NCBI GenBank assembly: GCA_035236585.1
Contig: CP141126.1
Location: forward strand, 7,267,001 to 7,331,000
From: Warburgia ugandensis
Taxonomy: Eukaryota; Streptophyta; Magnoliopsida; Canellales; Canellaceae
Length of the DNA stretch: 64,000 nucleotides
Direction of reading: 5' to 3'
A program made the translations under genes and the position numbers. Below, piece after piece: positions 57,019 through 64,000 of the stretch. The notes below the pieces were generated by a model. It ran no database searches, had not been told where the DNA came from, and saw only the letters and a program-made list of their open reading frames with translations. The stretch's first letter is position 1. Every line of letters begins with the position of its first letter.

Positions 57019-59494
57019 AGTATCTCAAGCTAGATAAACTTTCTATATTTAAGGCTTTGAGAACACTGCTTCTATTTTGGGCACAGAAGATGGAGTACTA
57101 AGTTAATTGAATACATTGTACACAGAGAGTAGCATCAGCAAATTGAATTGTATTTGCTTTATAACTTTTTGCCTCAAAATTGCGTGCAGAAGAATGTGAA
57201 AAATATGCTCTGAGACTGCCATGATCATTCATATAATAGTAAAAGCATAATCTAGCTCAGCCTTAAGTCCACTGTGAAAGCGAACTAGGCAATAGATCAT
57301 TCATTTATCAGAAAGCACAATCTGACCCTGCAGCAAGTCCAGTATTAGAGCCAAATAGAGCATCAGATAACCAGAATATTCACTGCAGAAAACCTAAGCA
57401 ACCAGCAAATGCTAGCCATGCAGATTATAGTCCACAAATTGCAAAGATGCAAGCAGAGTTAATGAGAAACTGAGAACTGAATGTGAGAAATCACAAGGTG
57501 AAGAATATTCTCAGGACAAACATGATCTCAGGAAACCATTCAATGCCCCTTCTTGATAAATTTAATAAGAATGTTCTGAAGAGGAAAAAACCATACAATT
57601 ATCTCCATGGGTACCTCCAAAAAGTTAATGATAAGCAGATTCTTTTTTTTCCTTCAAAATCCTAATAGAAATATGATGGCAACTACAGAAAATGGCTGGC
57701 AAAGATATTAAGGTCCCCAAGCTCTAGGAATGTGAGAATTAAATGGGCAAAAAGCAAATGACAAATAGAGTAGTTCTGAAATGAACCAGAATCAAAATAT
57801 GAACTTTGGATTTACCAGGACCTGATAAAATCAAAGGAAGGCTGCAAGTGGATAGAGATGTTCTTATGAAAGATTGCCTTCACATAACCATAAAGATACC
57901 ATCCTGCAAAGTTGACTGATGCAAGTGAGATGAAAATGTCAAACAAAATATTAGTCACATAATTACAATTGCAAAAGACAAGGAAGTTCCAAACTTCAGG
58001 CATATATAACCTTACATTTCTCACAGTAAACTTGTCCAAAAAGTTTATTGATGGAAGCAACCATTGAGATATATAGGTAGGTAGACTTCTATTGAATTTG
58101 TCAGCATAAATTTCTTCTGCAACCAGTAATAACAACATAATTTCTTAGAAGTTGTAAATATGAAATAGTCAGTATCAGACAAACTAACTGAAAAAAACCA
58201 ATATAACTGCGGTGCCCAGCAATAGGCTAAACAGTGAAAAGAACCTGAAACTAGGAGTATCCTGTGAGTTACAAACACCTGCAAAAACAAGAAAATGAAT
58301 AAGATTACATAACATGCTACCGAAGGAGAAACTCATAAACCACGACCAGGTGTTAAAGAAAAGAAGAAATACAGATATTTGAATTTAATCAATCAAGCAT
58401 ATGCTTAAATGACAACTTCCATTACAACCAAATCAACAATCAATTCCACAACTACAAGTCAGCAAATTGAACTTTTATATTTGGTCTTGCGAGATGACAA
58501 CGACTGTAGATCTGGAAGTCGTATTTCAGGAGAAAGCAGTCAACAACCACTTGCATGAAATTTAGTATATTTTCCCCAAAAACACTCACCTCTTCTACAT
58601 TTCATCAGTGGATCAATGGAAACAATTCATAGGTGCATCCTGGAAGCAGCTGATATTTAGCCCCAAAATAGCTCATATATATTTCAACCTTAGCCAAGCC
58701 AATACCAATAATTGAACCTTAACAGCAACATGAATAATGTGTCACGAATGTGGCTAGAGCTCCTGGTCTGCAGACATGTGATATGACGAACAATGTGGTG
58801 CAGTTCAGTAAAGCTTAAAGCAGTCTCAACTAGGCCTGTAGTTACATATTTACAGAGGCAATTCTGAGTAGCAAGACCAGCTTATTGATGATCTTTAGTA
58901 ATCACTTGATAGTTCAACTAATTATGCTCCTTTCTACAATAAACTGTGCCATAGCAAACACGCAATAATGAGCCTGACACTTCAGGCAAGCACTTTACAA
59001 TCATAATAACCATGTTGCTAACATCAAAAAGTATTCAGTACATCCATTTACAGATGATTGAAAGGGCGTACAATGACAAACATCATAAGTTCATTTTAGA
59101 ACAATACAACGAAGTACATACTCTCATAAACTAAAAGATTGTTACTCTGCAAAAAAATACTAGCATAAGGTTTAGTAACAGCCAATACGACCTAGATCAG
59201 ACCTATACAAGTTTACTCTAAAAGCCTATCTCAAGTGAACAGTTTTTGGATAATGGTAAAATTTGAATTTGTCTGCATTAATGTATATCTTTATATTGAG
59301 CTAAGGCCTTCTTCTAGCATAGTGGCACAAGAAGGAGCCTCTCCCGGTAGTAAGTCATGGGTTAGAGGCCACCTGTCAGTGTGTCCAACATTCAAAAAGC
59401 AAAAAGAAAAGTATACTTTAATACTTCAATATGCCAAAAAATCCAGCTAAAAAGAATGAATGAAGTATACTTCGAACAAAAAAACATGAAATAC
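57019..59494. other. Intergenic, no gene recognised
   Basis: AT-rich. Minus-strand open stretches at 57812-58290 show hydrophobic text with an acceptor-like site at 58268 (CTCACAG/GATACTCC). I cannot assign them. Confidence 0.25.
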
Positions 59495-59594
59495 CTGCCA
59501 GACAGAAGGCATGTATTCATTATAGGAATATCTTTCTGGTCCTCTGCTCGTTCTTAAGCCAGAGACATCTTGAGAGGCCCACGATGTGGTAGTC
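59495..59594 (-). other. Exon-like segment of an unrecognised minus-strand gene
   Basis: 100 bases bounded by a good acceptor (TTATGTAACAG) and donor (CAG/GTATTT). It is open in a frame reading TTTSWASQDVSGLRTSRGPE and ending YMPSVWQ. The Ser/Thr/Arg-rich text looks coding but matches nothing I know. Confidence 0.3.
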
Positions 59595-61014
59595 CTGTTA
59601 CATAACATTCACTTCACAATTTAGATGGTCACCCAAAGCATGCCTAAGATAACCAAAAGGAGGTACAATCCTCCTCAAAGATGGCTTAGTAAATTTTTAT
59701 AGCAAGATGATAAACAAGGAACAAAGATTTTTGCCACATCAATTCAAAACATAGGCCTGCTAGAGCTGGCCCACCCTGAACTGCAGCTACTTCAGTAACC
59801 ATGTGTTCCACTTATCTACAGGGACCTGAAACTCTGTTTTTTGGGGTGCATGGAGGGGGTCGGCCCTCTTGAAAGATGATGGCATGACTATGCATGTACA
59901 CTAGAGCATGGGCCAACCATATTCTGAAGTCATATGACAAAGTTAAACCCAAAGCTTAAAGCAGCAAGCTAAGGGCCTGAAAACTGAAGTTATAATAAAA
60001 TCTAAACACTAATAGATAGTTAAGTCAGTTGGTTCTAAATTGACCCAGTTTTCTTTGCTAAATTACAGATCCACATTGGTTTCGATGTGTGCCTGTCAAG
60101 TAGGACTTAAAGTCTCTAGGTTAACCAGTTTTCTGCTTAGGGATAGGGACAGCACGTTGTAAGATTTTTGGAATAGGACTTGCATCTTCTGTAGAGAGAC
60201 TCCATCTCTGAAAGACCAACCACAAAATCGATGGCAAGAATGATTAGTTACATACTAAAAGAACAATATTAACAAAAACCACTACAGCAGAATGGTCATA
60301 CTATGTAAAAGGCCGCCCACTAACAATTATTTTGAATAGCTCTACCATCAAGCAAATCCAGCAAGAGCCAAGAGAAATAATGTTTTCCGGAACATAAGAG
60401 TTTCCTTATAGGTGACTTAGAAGAAACTTCAGTGACAGATGGTGCTCTTTTGCCTGAAATCTTCCAACAAGTAATGAATTGTAAATTTTGTAAGAGAGCA
60501 CACCCTCATGGGGGTAGCAGCTGATACTTATTCATGTAACTCTCTCTCTTTTTTGATAAAGAGAAGCCTTAGGCTTAAAACAGTGGAAACCTCAGCAAAT
60601 GCTACAATGCAAGGAAGTAAAATTCTTCACCGATTGTAGGTATGAGACACCAGTAAAAAAGGAGACTTCAAAGAAAAACCATCAGTAAGCTCAAAAATTG
60701 AGAAGGGATAATAGGTAATTATCCTAAGTAAAGAAAATTACAGAATTGCCTTTAGGTTTAAAACCTAAAACTCTCAGAAAACTAGGGTTGCATTTTCCAC
60801 AAGAGGGTTTAACAACTCAAGAAGGTACTTTATAGTGTCGTGCATTTTAAAAATGCATACGAGTGGACTAAATGATTTTTGGTAATTTTGGTTAAAGCCA
60901 TCCACTAGTTGTGATTTTTGGCGTGTAGCCTATCTAAGAGAGGACTAAATGATGAATCACCAAAACCTAGGTGTACAAGTGTTTTTCCTCATGGGCCTAT
61001 CCCACTTGGTTATC

Positions 61015-61017
<3 letters not shown>
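59595..61017. other. No feature recognised
   Basis: AT-rich sequence without supported coding or transposon content. Confidence 0.25.

Positions 61018-61049
<32 letters not shown>
61018..61049. repeat. (TA)n microsatellite
   Basis: About fifteen AT/TA dinucleotides in a row. Confidence 0.92.
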
Positions 61050-61051
<2 letters not shown>

Positions 61052-61258
61052 TCAGTGAGAAAAGAGGGGCTATCAGCCCCATGATGTTAAAAAGTGAGAC
61101 GGTTTGATGTGATCATCAGCACTTGGAGTATGATCAGCATGTAAGATTAGCCCCTTGTGAATCAGACTTTAACGTTTCAAAGGTCAATTTACAAAGACTT
61201 TCAGTTTCACACTAGACTGCAGTTAGGAAACCACTGCATCTTCATTACACAGCAACTT

Positions 61259-61943
61259 TCAGCACTTCACCCTGTGGGCCACCAGGCCAATTGCGCTGAT
61301 AACTGTACAGGTGATCTGGTGAGTGAGTCCAATCTCTGAAAATGTTAACGCGGTACTCCTCAACATATCTCTCAATAGATTCAAGGTTTTTGTATGCATG
61401 GCACCAAAAAGCAGCGACTTGGCTTGGACTCCTCTGAGTTGATGCAGTTTTAGATTTTTTGCATTTTGCTTTGTGAGTTTTCCCAAGAAATTTTTTCTGT
61501 CAGCAATAATAAACTGCCACCTTTTACAATATCAGCAAGTACTTGCTCTATCAAAACAAGTCAATGTGGTTTTCATTTTTCCATAGGGTGTCTGCAGTTT
61601 GCTTTTTGCCACTGGTTGTGTACCCTCATCAATGATCTTGGTTCCTTTAAGAATCACAAAGAGATGCATTTCTCCAAGAAGCATAAGACAGTTTGGAAAT
61701 CATTGGATGTTTGAGCTTGAGGAATTTAAGAGAGTTACAAGCGTAAAACAGAAGTAAAGCCCTTCAGCTTAAGCGTTGTGAAATATAATGATTTCACAAA
61801 CTAACCTTTTTATCTCATTTTTCATAGCTCTCATCCCTAATATGGTTGCTTTTGTAGCTAAAACCAGCATAGGTTGTACCTCCAAAAGCTTACGGAGTTC
61901 TTGGACAACAGCCTCCATCACACTTTGAAGAGATGGACTTTTC
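61259..61943 (-). other. Two exon-like segments of an unrecognised minus-strand gene
   Basis: Segment 61806-61943 (acceptor GATTTGTAG, donor AAAAG/GTTAGT) encodes KSPSLQSVMEAVVQELRKLL and on to MRAMKNEIKR, likely helical. Segment 61259-61496 (acceptor GCTGACAG) is phase-compatible and continues KNFLGKLTKQNAKNLK up to a stop. A second frame of the same stretch is also open (NLESIERYVEEYRVNIFRDW), so the true frame is uncertain. No family assigned. Confidence 0.28.
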
Positions 61944-62763
61944 CTACAAATCAAATCACCACCGAATGAAGACAAAGCAACTGTGTTAAGGCATGTATTA
62001 ATTTAATATGTGCTCACTAAACAACAACAACAAAAAGAGAGAAATAACACAACAACTGAAGAAAAGTTAGATTCAGTAATGAGTATTAATTAGCTAATAG
62101 GCTCACTTCTCAGAGCAAATCATCACAACATTCAAGGACTCGTGCTAAAAGATATGTTCAAAGATCTAACCTAATAACAAGCTCTGGCACAAACTATATT
62201 TACCCAACCCTTTTAATTACTAAGATTGACCCAAATTTCACAACATGACAATCAAAATTCCATAACAAGGTGCAAAGAGACACCTTGCTGAATTAGTGAT
62301 ACATCATCTTAGATGGAAATGTTATTTAACTTGAGTATCTAATAAAGAAATAAAAATTACATTAAAAAAATTAGTTGTTATCCCAACACATCTGAGGTCT
62401 ATTTTCTAAAAAGAAGAGAATGGAAAAAAAAAATAAAAAATTGGATATGCCACTAGTAAAACAAGAAAAATGCAGCAGAGGTATTTGTTGGCTCAGTAAT
62501 GTGGTATCTAAACATTTGAAGAGGTAACAAGTTCTCTGCTGAAAAGAAGAAATCTCATGCTAAGGCAGCTAAACATAAAATCTACGACCTCCTTAAGAAA
62601 AACTAAAACAGAAAGAGAGGAAAATGGAAGTATCCCTGCAGTAGTTACCTCTAATCCTAGGTATCGCTCACTTTTTGATAGACAAGTCTTAGATGAAAAA
62701 AGGTCAACTCTGCAAACAAAGGACAAGAAGAAACTAGACAAAGAGATGCAGATGGAGATGGAG
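61944..62763. other. No feature recognised
   Basis: AT-rich sequence. A plus-strand open frame begins here and runs into the simple repeat; I do not regard it as a gene. Confidence 0.25.
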
Positions 62764-62799
62764 AGAGAGATAGAGATAGAGATAGAGATAGAGATAGAC
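62764..62799. repeat. (GATAGA)n microsatellite
   Basis: About five gatagа-type hexamer units after a short GA run. Confidence 0.88.
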
Positions 62800-64000
62800 A
62801 AGAGGCGGGTTGCTGGAGTGGTAGAAGGAGCTTTTTGTGGTTTAGGAAGTATGAAGAAGCACCTACATTCTTCAGACCTGGAAGGCTTCTCAGAAATCCA
62901 GGGAGTTAAAATATATTTTGCATCACTATGTATGTCTGATCAAAAGAAACAACATTATGCATATCCATCCTAACTAGGTCTTTCTAACATATACCATTAT
63001 AGTTGTTATTTCTGACCACAGGGGAAAACAAGATGTTAGTTTGCTTCCAATAAAAAGCAGCAGTCTGCCATAGTATTTTGAATTTTCAACTTCCACCAAT
63101 ATTAGCCTCTTTTCATTCAGAAGCCAAAAACTTCCACTCTCCTGATTACAAAGTTTGAACTTTCTAGTTTAGCATATGGATGGAAATCCAAGATTCCCTC
63201 AATTGCATAAGCAGACTAACACATCAATCAACCAGAGACATAAGCTTCAAACACCTGATAGGACATGCCCATCTCGCATGAATCAGGCCAGCTCTGCTAC
63301 TAAATCCATGTCAATATTGATCACCATTTGATAATGTCTATCAGACTGTTTTTCTTCCAAATATCATATATGCTTTATATAGTGTTGGTTCAAATGTTTC
63401 AAAACCTACCTCAGTTTATTCCAAATGTCTCTGTAAATTCTGTTTCACAGCCACAATTACTACCTTCCTCCTCCCAACTCCAGATGAGAGCTTATATGCT
63501 GCAGATTAGGCAGCACATCAACAGCTGAAGATCTAATACTGGTTTCCACTTTTCGTGTTTTCCCAGGTGCTTCTTTTCTCCTCCCTAGGAAAGTAAGATG
63601 AGATCCCATTTTCAGGTTAAGGGGATTGATTTGTATACTATAATTTCGCTGTAATGGTATAATAAGAGTAGCATTCAGATTGCAAGAAACATAATTTTTC
63701 CTCGTTAGATGAAATACATCAGACCAACCTGCACTTTGTGTTTGATGGTTACCAGATTGCAATGCTTTAGTCTCCAAATTAGCTGTTATTTACAAGAAGC
63801 TGTACAGAATAGTGCACTTGCAGTTCTTCCTTTAGAAAATAATTAGCTTGACAGTGGTTGAAGTATCAATGGGGCAGCTTTGCCACAATACACATTAGTG
63901 GCAATGGTTTCACTGTTTCTCCACGTAAGGATAGTTTAGCTTTTCTATGCTGTTTGATATATTAATGTCCAAGGAGTTGATCTGATCCAATAATTTTTCT
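62800..64000. other. No feature recognised to the right edge
   Basis: A minus-strand open stretch at about 63470-63590 follows an acceptor-like TTTCCTAG but has no recognisable family. Confidence 0.25.

Noticed and set aside
59290..59420. Second tRNA-derived SINE family candidate (tagcatagtggcacaag; catgggttagagg)
   Set aside because: Box spacing is plausible but there is no target duplication and no second copy in the window.
62557..62973. 138-codon plus-strand frame rich in Glu, Met and Ile
   Set aside because: Much of its C-terminal part is translated microsatellite and the rest matches nothing.
1..64000. CRISPR arrays, bacterial operons, riboswitches and tRNA genes
   Set aside because: No direct-repeat/spacer arrays or tRNA cloverleaf-type genes seen; tRNA-like strings belong to SINEs, and the window is plant nuclear DNA.

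Overview
The window is nuclear DNA of a flowering plant. It holds AT-rich intergenic sequence, GT-AG introns, plant-only gene families (POLLUX/DMI1 channel, G-lectin receptor kinases, AMT2-type ammonium transporter, plastid aldolase) and plant transposons (Au-type SINEs, RTE and L1-like LINEs, Ty1-copia and Ty3-type LTR elements). Nothing here fixes the species; a broad-leaved angiosperm (eudicot or magnoliid) is an inference.

Layout. (1) 1-6134, minus strand: the first eight coding exons of a POLLUX/DMI1-type nuclear-envelope cation channel; the gene runs off the left edge. (2) 6.3-13.2 kb: intergenic DNA with Au SINEs, a 5S-rRNA-like unit, a MITE-like inverted repeat and an unexplained open frame. 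(3) 13.9-29.1 kb: two intronless, minus-strand G-type lectin receptor-like kinases of exactly 831 codons each, a tandem duplication whose 3' flanks also match. Between them lies a complete but decayed RTE-type LINE (17.07-23.28 kb), itself interrupted by a 2.7-kb solo LTR, and a Ty3/gypsy integrase-end relic. (4) 29.1-43 kb: transposon-rich DNA with more SINEs, RNase H relics, and a complete Ty1-copia element (36.71-41.46 kb) inserted with a 5-bp target duplication into the C-terminal part of an older L1-type LINE. (5) 43.8-47.0 kb, minus strand: a three-exon AMT2-type ammonium transporter, apparently intact (485 aa). (6) 48.5-57.0 kb: SINE-rich DNA and a plastid-type fructose-bisphosphate aldolase pseudogene that keeps its intron layout but carries frameshifts and stops; a solo LTR sits in its former 5' leader and three SINEs in one intron. 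(7) 57-64 kb: no gene I can name, with a few splice-bounded open stretches on the minus strand.

The genes form no operon-like unit; they are independent host loci separated by layered transposon insertions. The strongest observations are the nesting order of mobile elements readable from target-site duplications, the very dense Au SINE population (23 recognisable copies plus 2 scraps), the equal-length receptor kinase pair with non-RD kinase domains, and the decayed aldolase locus. I found no convincing sign of a wholly new biological system. The best candidates for something undescribed are the open frame at 6845-7123, the minus-strand exon-like segments at 59.5-62 kb, and the individual repeat families.
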